A DNA stretch of 64,000 bases from assembly GCA_947359465.1 (NCBI GenBank), contig OX375877.1, positions 28,903,235 through 28,967,234 on the forward strand, written 5' to 3'. Origin of the DNA: Metellina segmentata. Its lineage: Eukaryota > Arthropoda > Arachnida > Araneae > Tetragnathidae. Both the position numbers and the translations under genes were made by a program. A model generated the notes under the pieces. That model had not been told where the DNA came from. It did no database searches and saw only the letters and a program-made list of their open reading frames with translations. This document shows, one piece after another, positions 1 through 11,697 of this stretch (within the stretch, counting starts at the first letter, position 1; each line of letters opens with the position of its first letter).

Positions 1-301
1 TCCTCACGTTGGCGAAGAGATTGATCCCGGACCGTCGTCAATAGCCCGTTGTGTTGCTCTAGTACGACGTTAACTAAAAATTACCTTTACCATTACAATT
101 ACCATTACCTCACGTTGGCGTGGTGTGGAAATTTGGAGAGTGAGGTGCCTGCTCAGGTGTTGACCTCCTCGTCTGATCTAGGTTTGAAATTATGAGGCGT
201 TATCCTTGGCTTTTTTTGCTTCGGGAATGATCCCGGATACTCGCCAATAGCCCTTTGTGCTGGTCTGGTGTGACGTTAATTAACCACCTACCTACCTTCA
301 A
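1..301 (+). repeat. Two partial copies of a tRNA-derived SINE family
   Basis: Positions about 2-75 and 111-301 both carry the body of a repeat seen four more times in this window (34,991-35,250; 35,396-35,702; reverse at 6,868-7,080 and 53,404-53,637). Shared blocks are TCACGTTGGCG, GTGGAAATTTGGAGAGTG, GATCCCGG, GCCAATAGCCC and a tail ending in ACCTACCTACC. The tRNA-like head is missing here but visible in other copies. The first copy is cut by the window edge. Confidence 0.75.
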
Positions 302-1410
302 CACTTCGTTATTACAAAAGTCAAACTATGTCCAGATCATGTTGGTGCTGCCCTCTATTGAACTAGGAGGGATTTATCTGTTACAAGGAACATACTTTAT
401 AGTGCATAATTCCTTGTTTATACCAAATGTTGATTTCATCATTTCAATGTAGAAGTTTTTTTTACAAAAACTGTATCAATTAAGTTTTATTTGTCAGGAA
501 TTTTCATTTTTAGATCGGTAATCTTAGTATTAAACAGACAAGAAAGCATTCCGAAATACATCAAGTTTGGATGAGAAAGAAACTCCAAATGAATCACATC
601 AATATCACGATTATGATCATTTTCTCAACACCTCCAAAAGAAAGCTATTTGGTGGTCGCGTATCCTCCAAATGTCTTTAGAATGCAGGGTTGCTGTATTT
701 AAGGCCCATTTCTCTCTCGGAAAAACTATATCTTAGAAAAAGTTTATTTTTATTGCAAAATGCACTTTTAAAGGAACACAGTACCTTTAAAATAAAAAAA
801 AACGAGCTTTCGATTTATATTAATTTATAAAGTCTGAAATATTTGGATTCCGGTAAAAAAAACGCATAACAATTCACATTAGTTTGTTCACAGTTACGAT
901 TTTGTGACCACCCTTATTTTAGTTTTAAATCTTTTAACTTAGCTGAACACTGAGTACACTATGACTATTAAACACGGATACATGAAATTTGGAATAAAAT
1001 TGAATCATCAGTAGAGCTTTAAAAAATAAAAATAAAACTTTGCACTAAAGAACTTCACTCGAAAATTTGAATACTAGAGAAATTTTGCTAGAAATCAGTT
1101 AAGTGAAATATTAATTGATTATTTCATAATTTTTATGTTACTTGCGTCACATTTTTGGTTTTAAAGTAAAATATGAGTAGACTGTAACTGATTTTAATCA
1201 TAGTTTTGGTAGAAAATGCACGGGTTGACTCAGAAAGGTGCAAGCAAATTGTCCTTGTAAATATTTGTCCTGTATATTGAGTTTATGTTAATTCGAATAA
1301 ACGATTACTTCATTTAAAAATATTATCCTAAATTTTTCTATTGTGTAGTATAAAGTGTGCATGAACACATTCAAAATTTCATTGTGATATACAGCAAACT
1401 TTAGGATATA
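302..1410. other. AT-rich stretch, no gene recognised
   Basis: Only short chance reading frames and A/T runs are visible. I see no protein similarity, splice-consistent exon chain or clear repeat structure. Confidence 0.5.
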
Positions 1411-2264
1411 TTAGGTGTAGTAAGAAGTTTTAAAGCATGTGTCAAAGAAATGAATATGTATTTTAGAGCTGATAATAATACTTTTATTCATCGAAATAAC
1501 CTCCATCATTATCTAATACCTTCTGTCATCGGTCATTTAGTTCACGGATGCCAGCAGTGTAGAAAGATTCCTCTGTTGACACAATGAAGTCGTCAACTCA
1601 TTTTCGTACGTCGTCCACCGTCCGGAAGTTTACAGAGGACAAGACATTCTGTATAGACCGAAACAAATGACAGTCCGAAGGGGCTATGTCGGGGCTATAA
1701 GCCGGGTGTTCCAAAACTTCCCAGCCAAGTGTTACTATGTGGCACCCATTTTCCTGCCTTCTGAATCTTTCCCATTGCATGTAAACGATTATATATCGTA
1801 TTTTGTGATACTCCTAACTGTTCAGCAAGTTCATTTTGCGTTTGAGATGCATCTTTATCGAGAAGTGTTTGCAAATCGTCATGGATAGCCTTCAATGGAG
1901 CGCCGCTATGTTGTCGATCACTAACCTCAAAATCGCCATCTTTAAAACGTCGAAACCAATACTCACATGTGCTTTTCGATACGATATTCACCCCTAAATC
2001 AGAACAAATTGATTGACATCCTTTTGCAGCACTTTTTTACTGGTGAAATTCGTAACGAATGCAGTGACGAATAAATATCTTATCATATGACATCTTATAC
2101 CTTCAAAATTTCAACTTACGTTCTCCTTTTCCCTAGCTTTTGCGTCGGTTTGATATCTTTGATCCGGTTTCTATCACATAACACAAACGTGGTGTACTGA
2201 TTGGTATGCTATTTTGCAGTAGACGTCATACAAAACTCGCTTTAAAACTTCTTACTACACCTAA
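1411..2264 (-). mobile_element. Internally deleted mariner element with intact TIRs and TA duplication
   Basis: The 26-bp ends at 1411-1436 and 2239-2264 are perfect inverted repeats (TTAGGTGTAGTAAGAAG...). They are flanked by TA at 1409-1410 and 2265-2266, the Tc1/mariner target duplication. The element is 854 bp, against about 1.3 kb for a full mariner. On the minus strand the transposase begins near 2092 (MSYDKIFIRHCIRYEFHQ), meets a stop, and continues through the helix-turn-helix region ([32 protein letters not shown]). It then jumps to the C-terminal [16 protein letters not shown] block. The segment with the first two catalytic aspartates is gone, so it is non-autonomous. Confidence 0.92.
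1598..2092 (-). pseudogene. Mariner transposase pseudogene (N- and C-terminal parts only)
   Basis: The minus-strand frame holds the N-terminal DNA-binding half of a mariner transposase, including SDRQHSGAPLKAIHDD and [17 protein letters not shown]. It is joined almost directly to the C-terminal catalytic block ([12 protein letters not shown]). About 150 residues with the first two acids of the DDD triad are missing, and there is a frame change near 1,760-1,780 plus an early stop. Not functional. Confidence 0.88.
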
Positions 2265-2266
2265 TA

Positions 2267-4083
2267 CAATTTGTCGAAATTAGTTTGTTTTCCTTCTGAT
2301 TTGAATTCTTAAAAGTATTACGCCCCTTAAAGCAAAAAATCATTGTTATTGAATAAATATTTTAAATACAGAGCGATCAACGTCCTCAAACTATTATTTT
2401 TTACATCATTTTTTAAATGTTTAACCTTAACATTTCTAGAATTTTGCTGAACAAAACCAATTTTATTTGACACATAAGAGAAAAGGAAGATGGAACTAGG
2501 AATAAATTAGCGTTTCAAAATTATGATTTCCATCCGTTCAAATTCTTTTATTTTTTGTAAATCAAGAATAAAATAAATCTTTGAAAACCCTATTTCCATT
2601 AGATGGTTTTATAGATTTTATACTTGAAACACAATATGCTATTTTTCTTTGTTTCTGATAGAGAAGTAGTTTCTAAATATTTTAAAGCTGAATATTCTAT
2701 CGGACATTTCACAGAAGTTACTTTTTGCCACGTATACATTTTTTTACCACAAACTTTTGAAATTTTTATTACGTAACGATATAATCATAATGCCCATTTT
2801 AACCTGACACATCTCTCTCTCTCTCTCTGGGTTTTTTAGATATAAAAAATAAACGGAAAATTGATTTGCAAAATAATTGGCATCATAAAGCATCGCTTGT
2901 GTAATGTGTCCTAGTAAATTGTTCTAGACAAATTCGATTAAGAGCACTGAAAATGCATAGCAAAATCTATTGTACAAATTTGTAGTACTTTTTGCGCTCT
3001 AAATATTAATTGCGACAAAAATTTGCGAAATATTTTAAATTATCTTAAATTTAAACCAGAAAATTTTGGATTGCTATGATATTTTTATCAAAGAAAAAAT
3101 ATATCAACTGAAAATACGTTTTCCATGTCTTTCTAATAAATAAATTGACGTATTTCGTTTTTAGAAATTAATTTAAAATTCATACGTATTTTGCTTTGAT
3201 TCTGCTTTTACTAATTATGAAACAGTTTAATAGTTAGTGAAGTCAGAAAACATTGCATACATTTTAAAACCTTATGTAAGAAATTTTTATAACCCATTTT
3301 TTACTCATGCATTGATAAAACTATCACTAACTACAATATATATTGATACATAAAAACAATTACCTAATAAAATTAATGAATTAGCCACTTCCAATAGAAA
3401 TTAAATTTACAAGAAAGCAATGGATGATTATTATAACTCTTTTTCATGCATCAAGACATTCTAGATTTTTTATAACTTAAATGTCTGATGCATAAGAAAA
3501 CTAACTAATAAAATAAATGAATGAATGAAATGAATGAAATAACTGAAAAATAAATGAACTAATAGGAATGAAATTTAGAAGAAAGCAATGAATGATTATT
3601 CTAACTTTTTTTATGTATCAAGACATTCTAGATTTTTATAACGTAAAATATCTTGTTGCATAAAAATAAGAATTAACTAATAAAATAAATAAATGATCCA
3701 CTTACAATAGGAATGAAATCCTCAAGAAAGCCTTAGATAACTTCGAATGGTTGTCAATGGATGTCAAATGGCTGAACCAATTCTCCAAACAACCTATCCC
3801 TAAAGGAATGTAAGAGAACTGACTGCAATTTGGGGAAACATTTCCACTCGCATGAGTCAAGCAGTTGCTGATGTTGACGTTTCTTGCATCAGCTAGAGCG
3901 ATAGGAGATTAGGGGGCCCTTTTAGGGCCTATTCTGTGTAGACAGATAACTTATCTGTCCTTTACAATGACGTCATGTTTGTACCGTGACCTGGCTTATA
4001 TTTTTGAGTCAACTTGTATTCAATGTCCGGGAAGGTGCAACCATCTACCGGCCTTAAATGGTTCAGCTGTTAAAAGTACGATA
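2267..4083. other. AT-rich non-coding stretch with a TC microsatellite
   Basis: No gene is supported. A short (TC)n run lies at about 2813-2829 and a 167-bp tandem duplication at about 3366-3735 (separate entry). Near 3,780-3,910 the composition is more balanced, but I recognise nothing there. Confidence 0.5.
3366..3735. repeat. Tandem repeat, about 167-bp period, just over two copies
   Basis: A unit containing AAGAAAGCAATG, GATGATTATT, TCAAGACATTCTAGATTTTT and ACTAATAAAATAAATGA recurs with the TCAAGACATT landmark at 3451 and 3618. A third partial unit trails to about 3735. Copies differ at many positions, so the array is old. Confidence 0.75.
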
Positions 4084-4912
4084 CAGGTAACCCTCGTATA
4101 GCACGGTACTTCTATAATACGGATTGTCTACAACACGGTACTAAAAGTGTGGCATCATATAACACGCCAAGGTTCTCCAAATTAGACGGTTTACAATAAC
4201 AATGGTGATCTATATAAATAAGAATGGAGTGTTTGTTTGTACATTGAATATTTTCGACCCATTTCAAGTTTTCTATCCGTTATGGACTCTTCTAATGCCA
4301 AATCCGCCTCTTGCGCGTCTGTCTGTTCTGTCTTGTCTGTCTTGTCTTGTCTTGTCTGGTCTGGTCTGTCTTGTCTTGTCTGGTTTGGTCTGTCTCGTCC
4401 AGTCTGGTCTGTCTTGTCTGGTCTGCGTGCATGGTCTGTCTGGTCTGTTTTGACTTGTCTGTCTTGTCTTGTCTTGTCTGGTGTTGTCTGGTCTGGTCTG
4501 TCTTGTCTTGTCTTGCCTGTCTTGTCTTGCCTGTCTTGTCTTGTCTGTCTTGTCTGTCTTCTCTGCATTGTATGTTCGTCTGACCTTATGTCTGGCTTGT
4601 CTGTTCATCTGTCTGTCTGTATTGTGTGTGCTATACACGTCCACACAATTTAAAAAAAATTCATGAAAATTTTGGTTTCTATATAACGCATATAACAGTC
4701 CTTTGGTTTCCATATAACATGGTACGCATTATCAAATATATATGACCTCTGAGTTTTGGTTAACACGGTTTCTATATAGCACGAGTTTCCTATAACACGG
4801 TATTCCATATAGAACAGTACGCAATATCAAATTTGTGTGACTTGTAAGTTTCGTCTAACACGGATTCTCTAAAGCACGGTATCAATTAACCGTGCTATAC
4901 GAGGCTTATCTG
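4084..4912. mobile_element. Tigger/pogo-like MITE with TA target duplication
   Basis: The ends CAGGTAACCCTCGTATAGCACGG and, read inward on the other strand, CAGATAAGCCTCGTATAGCACGG match at 21 of 23 positions. They are flanked by TA at 4082-4083 and 4913-4914. Inside, short AACACGG/TATATAGCACGG blocks repeat near both ends and a pentanucleotide satellite fills the middle. No transposase is encoded. Assignment to Tigger/pogo rests on TIR style and the TA duplication; another Tc1/mariner-group family is possible. Confidence 0.8.
4311..4625. repeat. (CTTGT/CTGTC) pentanucleotide satellite inside the MITE
   Basis: About 300 bp of degenerate TGTCT/TGTCTGG repeats, T/C/G-rich on the plus strand. 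The lack of adenine leaves long open frames on both strands (low-complexity Cys/Leu/Ser/Val or Lys/Thr/Asp/Gln chains). These are artefacts of the repeat, not genes. Confidence 0.92.
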
Positions 4913-5219
4913 TATATCTTACTTTTAACAACTCTAAGCTTGATTGTTTAAAGTTCCATGTGTGTAATTTTAAACAATTTAATTTCTTCATAACTGTTTT
5001 TTACAAATATTGGGGCATAGAATAATAATAGGCCTCAATATTTTTTATTTACAGCAAACGAAAAATTAGTTTGTTATGTTTTCCCCACAAACAGTTCATA
5101 AATAATTAATAATAACAATAATTATTATTATGTACCTACCTACTTATACTTGTAGTTAGTAGTACTTATAACAAATTGTTGTAAAAGTTATTTTTTGTAT
5201 TATTCAATTTGAAAATTAA

Positions 5220-6021
5220 AAATTTGTTAATTGTTCCTGCAAATTTATCAGTAAGTGTAAGTGACAGACCTAAACTATAGTGTGAGAAGTAGAATAGAGG
5301 ACAGAGAAATAATCGTACTATAATAAATTCTAATAATAAAACTGCCTAGCAGCAATAATAAATGAATTTTCACTTACTTTTAATTCATATTGGATCTTTC
5401 TTCATGTTGACATTTTAATGGCTGTGTGTGTGAAAATGTATATTTCTACTCTTTATTCTCTATTGCACACCACAAGAATAAGCTAACTGACAAATGCCTC
5501 AAAAAACAGTACTTCCTACTTGTGTGTGTTTTTAGCAAATGAAATCAGTCACCCCTTTAGTTTATAATTTTGAATCAAACTGTTACATACTTCCTTTAAG
5601 TGTTTAGATTATGAATGCTGTTAATCAAGCATTTTTATACATTACTCATCCTGGCATTTAGATTTATGATGTCATATGTGTTTACATTACTGTTTCCAGT
5701 ATATAGTATATTCTAATAAGTTACAACTGGCTGTTGCAATTTTTTATAATATGCAGTAATTAACCCAGTTCCCTCTGAGCTGGGTTTAGCCATTAGTGTT
5801 GAAATCATCATGAGTGCAGAAAAATTAAAGCATTTGACCACTTCTTTGATTATTCTGTGGTGCATTTACTTAGTTATAAAAATGTGTGATTAGTTGTGAT
5901 TTAAATCAGTGATTTTTTTTTAATTATTTGATTAAAATCAGAGATTAAAAAAAAATTATTTGATTAAAATCATGATTTTAATTGTTGATATAAATCAAGT
6001 GATTTAAATCTTGACACCCTG
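5220..6021 (-). mobile_element. hAT-like non-autonomous repeat, truncated reverse copy
   Basis: This stretch is the reverse complement of the complete element at 54,478-55,973. Shared landmarks include CAGTTCCCTCTGAGCTGGGTTTAG, the block around AATGCCTCAAAAAACAGTACTTCC, and the A/T-rich end GATTTAAATCTTGACACCCTG, whose outer end is at 6021. The other terminus is lost or too diverged to place. A third fragment lies at 11,698-11,925. Confidence 0.8.
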
Positions 6022-6431
6022 GTTTTAATTAGTAATTTTGCAGAACATTCCCTGTCTTTGAATGATTGTATTTGTATTCTAAGCCTATAAACAATACAGC
6101 AAAAAATATAGATGTTAAACTTTAAAATTTTAAAAATTAGTCATAGTTAACATTTAGTGTTTTTACATTTTGAGAATATCCCATATATTAATACAAAATA
6201 TTTAAAAAATTAATGAGTTACTAAAAAATTTATTTCAATGTCGATGGCTTCATAAAATCTAACAAATTCGTCTGACGACAGACACAATTCCTTCTTTTTT
6301 AAAGCAGAATTTCTTTGTAGCAAGCTAATAATTTTTATCATTCCTTGCTTTGTATCTATAACGTGTTCTTCGTTGTATTCTACGTTTTCTATTTTTTTTA
6401 CGCCCCTTTCAACTAACTGAGACCTTCTGTG

Positions 6432-6452
6432 ATCTGCCCGGGCCGGGCAGAT
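6432..6452. repeat. 21-bp GC-rich palindrome
   Basis: Arms ATCTGCCCGG and CCGGGCAGAT are perfect inverses separated by one G, in otherwise AT-rich DNA. The downstream sequence (GTCCCGGTGGTTTTGAGTGCAGG, then TTATTGTTATTG) looks like the 3' end of a non-LTR retrotransposon, but I cannot name the family. Confidence 0.5.
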
Positions 6453-6867
6453 GGTCTTCGATAGCCGTCCCGGTGGTTTTGAGTGCAGGTGATTTTTAAC
6501 TGATTACCTAAAAATCTGTTGACACAAAGGGTCTCTATTGTAATAAAGCGTATTTATTGTTATTGTTTTTTTGTAAAATAAACTCAAGCTAATTGTAAAT
6601 TAGGCGATCCCCACGAGAAATGATTGTGTCTGAGAACGGGAGTTTGTAAGCGTTTAATTACTTTGTATCGTGATTATTCTGAGTTATGGAAAGTTACGTA
6701 AATATGTAAAAAAACAAAAAAAGTATTAATTTGCAAAAAATTGTTAATGTGTTAAAAAAAAATCAAATAATACTGAGGAAAAATAAAAACAGAATATTAA
6801 TATGATACGTACGATTCAGTATCACGCAGAAAGTTTAGTAAATGTTAGTGAGTCTGGGATCAGTCCC

Positions 6868-7080
6868 TTAAGTGAAAGATCCGAGGACAACACCTCGTAA
6901 TTTTGAACCACGGTCAGATAACAAAGCAACACCTGAACTGGCACCCCACTCTCCAAACTTCCACACCCCCAACGTGAGGAATTTCGGCCACGACAGATTT
7001 AAGGCGCACCAGCCGCCTCTACACCATACGCTTACAAACATCCATGCCCGAACCCTATTTCGAACCAGAAACCTTCCTAT
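6868..7080 (-). repeat. SINE family copy, reverse orientation
   Basis: Reverse complement of the SINE at 35,396-35,702: CCACTCTCCAAACTTCCACAC, CAACGTGAGGA, GGCCACGACAGATTTAA. A B-box-like GGTTCGAA sits near the tRNA-like head on the minus strand. The head is truncated before an A box can be seen. Confidence 0.75.
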
Positions 7081-7107
7081 CTATACAGCATGCAAACGGA
7101 ATTGATA

Positions 7108-7976
7108 GAAGCGGCTCAATCCCATGATAGTACTTTACGCAAGTCCAACTTGATTGGCTAGTTTCACGAGCTTGGCTTCACTTGGATATCTCGCCAATCT
7201 GATTGTTGCAGTAACCATTTTATTTTGAATATGCGCGTTGTTTCGTAGAAATACAATACATACACTAGCGCCTCAGCGTAAGTGTCCGACAAGTTGACTC
7301 TGATTTGCTCCTCATATATATGTTGTATGGTGGTTGTTAGTAGTATTTCTTGCCAACTTATATTAAGGGTACTTATACTTTAAAGAGCCACTTTTCGTGA
7401 AGCAACGATGGCCTAATGGCTAAAGTCACCCGCCTTCAGATTAGCGTCGGCAGCGGAGGATGATTTCCCGCGTTCGAACCCAGCTGTCGGAAAAATTTTT
7501 AGATCCTCCAAATTATTTTTAAAAAATTCCAATTTAATTCCTTTTCATTCTAATTTACTTTTCCTAATTTTTAATACCCTTTTCATATTTTTCCAAGCTT
7601 CCGTTGATTTTACATAAATAATATAAGAACCACTCCTGAACTCACTACCAGCTGATATTTTTCCGCCCCTCTGCCGTCCCCTTTGCTTTAGGATGTTGGT
7701 GTCGTATCCACCGCTGGCTTAGGACCATTCTGATGTAACAAAAAGCATACATAAAACACTAACTTATATAATTATTAACTTATGTAATAAAAGGATACAA
7801 TTTTCGATTCCCACCTCTACCCACCCATAGCCATGGATCTGAAAAGAAAGCAGAAAGGAAGAGATAAATCGCCAACAACTATAAACCTTATTGACATACG
7901 TATCTAGGTCATGTGATCCGATTAGCCAATCAAGTTGGACTTGCGTAAAGTACTATCATGGGATTGAGGCGCCTGT
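7108..7976. mobile_element. MULE-like (Mutator-type) element, 9-bp target duplication
   Basis: Long inverted repeats of about 50 bp (CTCAATCCCATGATAGTAC... through ...TTGATTGGCTA) end the 869-bp element. The direct repeat GAATTGATA at 7099-7107 and 7977-7985 is a 9-bp target-site duplication. Long TIRs plus 9 bp are typical of Mutator-like elements. No transposase is encoded. The right flank runs straight into a gypsy integrase frame, so the element appears to have landed in that retrotransposon. Confidence 0.8.
7403..7495 (+). repeat. tRNA-like SINE head (A and B boxes)
   Basis: TGGCCTAATGGCTAAAGTC resembles a pol III A box and GCGTTCGAACCC a B box, followed by an A/T-rich body. The spacing is tRNA-like, but the flanks do not form a clean acceptor stem. 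I therefore read it as a tRNA-derived SINE (different from the family at position 1) rather than a tRNA gene. It lies inside the MULE-like element. Confidence 0.6.
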
Positions 7977-9007
7977 GAATTGATACGCAATATCCATAGC
8001 CAAGGTCATTATGCTGTTGCCAAAACAGAAAGCATAATTAAAGAGAACTACTACATACCTCAGTTGCGAAAACAAATCGAGACTGTCATTGCCAACTGTA
8101 TCAAATGCATACTGTGTAACAGGAAACGGGGAAAAGGTGAAGGACTGCTAAATCCTAATCCCAAACAAAACATTCCTCTCCATACGTACCATGTGGATCA
8201 TATTGGTCCAATTCCGTCTACGAATAAAAATTATAATAATATCTTTACGTTTGCAAATGGATTCACCAAATTCGTTTGGCTGTATCCAGTCAAATCTACT
8301 ACGACCAAAGAGGTCATAGACAAGCTGAAGCTGCAAAACAGTACTTTTGGTAACCCTGTCCGAATCGTCAGTGACTTCACTTCTAACGATTTCCAGACAT
8401 ACTGTCAAGAGGAGAACATTGAACACATAACCATAACAACCGGGATACCTAGAGGAAATGGACAGGTGGAAAGAATCCACGAAATTCTCATACCAATACT
8501 GTCTAAGTTGTTCATCGACGATCCCACCAAGTGGTATAAGTATGTAGCCGATGTGCAGAGAACCATCAACAGCACAATTTCCAAGAGCACGAAATATTCT
8601 CCCTTCGAACTTCTCACTGGAGTGAGACTGAGACACACAACCGATATAAAAATTAAGGAAATGTTGGACGAAAAGTATGTCAACACCATCATGTCAGAAA
8701 GAGAACGAATTAGAGAGATTGCTATGGAAAACATTTTTTAAATACAGGAAAAGAATAGAAAAACGTATAATAAACAACGAAAGAAAGCCAACACCTATAA
8801 ACCGGAAGACTTGGTTTTTTTTTTTTTTTTTTTTTTTTCGAATGTAAAAACTCAATTCGGAACTGGCATGAAATTACGTCCTAAATTCCTTGACCTTTAT
8901 CAGGTGACCAAAGTAAAGAACAACGATATGTAAGTTGTTCAAAAAGTTGGGTGCCATGAAGGCCCAACCCTAACTTCCAGTGCAGCTGACTTTATGAAAC
9001 TGTGGGC
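7977..9007 (+). pseudogene. Ty3/gypsy integrase remnant (3' end of pol)
   Basis: The frame from about 7980 to 8741 reads as a gypsy integrase. It has the zinc-binding H/H and C/C pairs (HSQGH, then CIKCILC) and the core acids in YHVDHIGP, RIVSDF and GNGQVERIH. A few residues usually found after the second Asp are missing. A stop at 8739-8741 breaks it. The tail continues (NRKTYNKQRKKANTYKPEDL) into a 20-plus-base T run at about 8816-8838, then resumes in another frame (FGTGMKLRPKFLDLYQVTKVKNN) to a stop near the putative 3' LTR. Gag, protease and RT are absent. Nonfunctional. Confidence 0.87.
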
Positions 9008-9602
9008 TGTCACATAAATTTTATTTGTTGAACTTTATTGAACATTTTCATTTGATATCATTTTAATATTTTAAAAAAGTATTGTGTTTGATTTAGTAGC
9101 ATTGCGTTTCAAAAAGTATTGTTTCATCAAGTTATGTTTATCGTATAGTAGAAAACATTTGTTTTTGTGTGTTTTAGTATTTTTCATGTAATTGAGGTCT
9201 GCTGGTTCTTGATGTGGTCATAAGGCTTGGTGAAGTCTGTCAGCAGAAGGGCCGAGTATAGAATCGGAAATCGCTTCTCGCCAGGAGTAATGTCCATGAC
9301 CTCAGTACACAATACGAGTGCTTGCACGTGTGAGGCTCCAGAAGTTAACGCAAATGAGCGGTTTTATGAAATCTATATATGTGTATTATCCCAAAATGCG
9401 GGACGATTCTTTTTCTGGAAGCTGAGTGCTTCAGTCGAGCAGATTCGCTCGCTATTGTCCGCGGGTGGCGTTCCCGTGATATCGCAAACCAGAAATGATG
9501 CTTTTATATATGTCATTGTAAATACCTCACAATCATTTACAATGTGTAAATATTGATCAAAGTTTTATCGTTTTCTGACTATTGAATCATACCCCACCGA
9601 GC
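9008..9602 (+). repeat. Possible 3' LTR of the gypsy remnant
   Basis: The sequence starts TGTCACAT directly after the end of pol and ends CACCGAGCA, giving TG...CA ends over about 595 bp. A TATATA-like box lies near 9503. No partner LTR is in the window, so the boundaries are inferred from position only. A 109-codon open frame inside (9227-9556) has no recognisable domain and is probably chance. Confidence 0.4.
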
Positions 9603-9611
9603 ATAGGTGTG

Positions 9612-9680
9612 ACTAGGGTTGTTGATTGAGGGGGAGGGGGGTCCTCCCAAAAAGTTTGGATTGTAACCCAGTAAATAGGG
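9612..9680. repeat. Dispersed repeat shared with 12,196-12,275
   Basis: Both copies read GTGACTAGG.TTG.TGA.TGAGGGGGAGG followed by a diverged AAGT.TG.A.TGT.AACC. segment, in the same orientation. Family unknown. Confidence 0.55.
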
Positions 9681-9917
9681 GAAGATTAAAATATTTATAT
9701 TAATATAGTCAACATTTATTAATTATTAATAATTAATTAATTGTATTAATACATATTCATTAATTAACACTAGATTCTTTAAAAATCACAATTGTTTTGC
9801 TCGTTCTATTTTTTCTTTCGTTTTTTGTCTATATTTTCTCTTAAAAAAGCGTTGCAGGATTCAAAAGGATTCGCAGGATTCAAAAGGATTCGCAGGATTC
9901 AAAACTTGCTTTTTTAG

Positions 9918-11085
9918 CTCGATTCTTAGACAGTTTTCCTAAGAAAGTACGAATCAGAAAAATACGAAATGAGCATGGTTTGTTTAAAATTGTACAGGAA
10001 ACACGAAAAAGAAGATTTTTTTCCGATGCGGCTATTAGTTTAGGATTTATTAAGTGTCTAAGTGAAAAAGCGAAATTTCAAACGCGAGTGAGAAAAGACG
10101 TACAAATTTTCTGTTTTCAGTCGTGATTTTTTAGAGTGCTTCTATGCGTGAATTTTTGCAACTCGTCAAGCTATTTTATAAATTTCAATTTGATTCCTGG
10201 TAATATTTTTGAAATTCCGGAAAAACGTATATATTTCCGTTACTTTTTTGGTAAACTATCATATCTATAGCTTATTACTATTAGTTTTTAAATTTAAAAA
10301 CATCGCACTAATGTACTCTTTCTTACGGTACAATTATTTTTGAAATTGGTTAATAAATAAATTCGATGTAATCAAAAATTGGTCATACAAATTTTGGAAT
10401 ATTGGGAAATGTTCTTAAATTTTGTTAAAACTGTCATATCTATAGCTTATAATTATTTTTTAAATTTGAAAGCATCAATGAAAACCTTAGAATGTACTCT
10501 TTTGTATGGTACAATTATTTTTGAAATTGATTTATAAATACATTTTTGATGCGATTATAAGTTGGTCATATAAAAATTTCGGGACTTACGATTGTAAGTT
10601 CCGATACACAAAACTAAAACTGTCATATGTATAGCTTAATGCTATTAGTTTTAAAATTTGAAAATATCACGTGAAAGCTTAGAATATTCTCTTTCTTATG
10701 GTAAAATTACTTCTAAATTGGTTCATAAATAAATTCGATACAATCAAAAGTTGGTCATACAAATTTCCTATTTTTTAGATCGCTGAGCGATAGCATTCAT
10801 TCTCCTTCACGGAAATGAAGTTTACATTTTCTGGCTAACTTTATATTTTACAGATATAAAATTCATCATAGCAACGATTGTTTTTAATTTGGCGAGGAAA
10901 AAGGCTCACTTTTTTCACTCTATTCTCAGACGGTTTCCCGAGAAAGTAGAGATCAGAAAATTATGAGATTAATATGGTATATTTAAAATTGTACAGGGAA
11001 CAAGATGGAGAAGGTTTTTTGCTGATGCGTGACTGATACATTAAGTGTTAAATTAAAGAAAAGAGAAGTCACTTGCGAAAAGAAT
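9918..11085. repeat. Direct repeat pair enclosing a three-unit tandem repeat
   Basis: About 180 bp at 9918-10,105 (TTCTTAGACAGTTTTCC..AGAAAGTA...AAAATTGTACAGG.AACA) recurs at about 10,917-11,085 in the same orientation. Between them, units of about 175-189 bp recur with the landmark CATATCTATAGCTTA at 10,260, 10,435 and (one change) 10,624, each followed by TGTACTCTTT..TA.GGTA and AAATTCGAT..AATC. No protein similarity. This could be an unrecognised element with tandem internal units. Confidence 0.65.
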
Positions 11086-11697
11086 GTTGGTTTGCGAAGC
11101 AAACCAAATAGGATTACGTAGCAATTTCCGGGGGTTCGCGATCAGGGGGCGGAACAATATTTACCAGATGTTTTTATGGTGAATTTTAAAATTTACAATA
11201 CATTTAAATTAGAAATTAAAACGTCGATTTTTTCGTAACTTAGATTTAAACTTGATTTGCTTGAAGCACATCGGTAAAAATTCTCTCGATTCTGATTCTT
11301 TCGTCTTTGAGTGTTCACAATTTTTTAATAAGTGTATTAACTATATGCTTGTGACTAACTACATGCAACTGTAATATTTTGATGAGATTAAGACATGAAA
11401 TCATTCATCGGTGTTGGTAGAAACATCATTGCCAAGAGGAAAAATAACTAATACTTTTCACATTAACGTTTCTATAGAATTTTTTTTAATAAAAAAGTCA
11501 TCTCCCGAAAGTAATATTTAAGTTCTAACGTAATTACATCAAATATGTCTTACCTGCAATAATACTTTCGCAGTGTTATTTTTTGTTATGTCTTGCAATA
11601 AAGGAATAAGAGTATACTTCCAAGTCCAACAAGATATTTAATAATTTTAAAGGGACATCACCATAGACAGGGATAAGTACGAAACGAACAGCGTAAA

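Noticed and set aside
4191..4713. Several long overlapping frames of Cys/Leu/Ser or Lys/Thr/Asp/Gln residues
   Set aside because: They come from the TGTCT satellite, which lacks stop codons by composition. No start context or domain.
7403..7495. tRNA gene
   Set aside because: A and B boxes are present but the acceptor stem does not close and an A/T-rich body follows. Read as a SINE head.
9227..9556. 109-codon plus-strand frame as a gene
   Set aside because: No domain, and it lies where the LTR of a gypsy remnant is expected.
10250..10780. CRISPR-like array
   Set aside because: Units are about 180 bp and similar throughout, without short repeats and unique spacers. The genome is eukaryotic.
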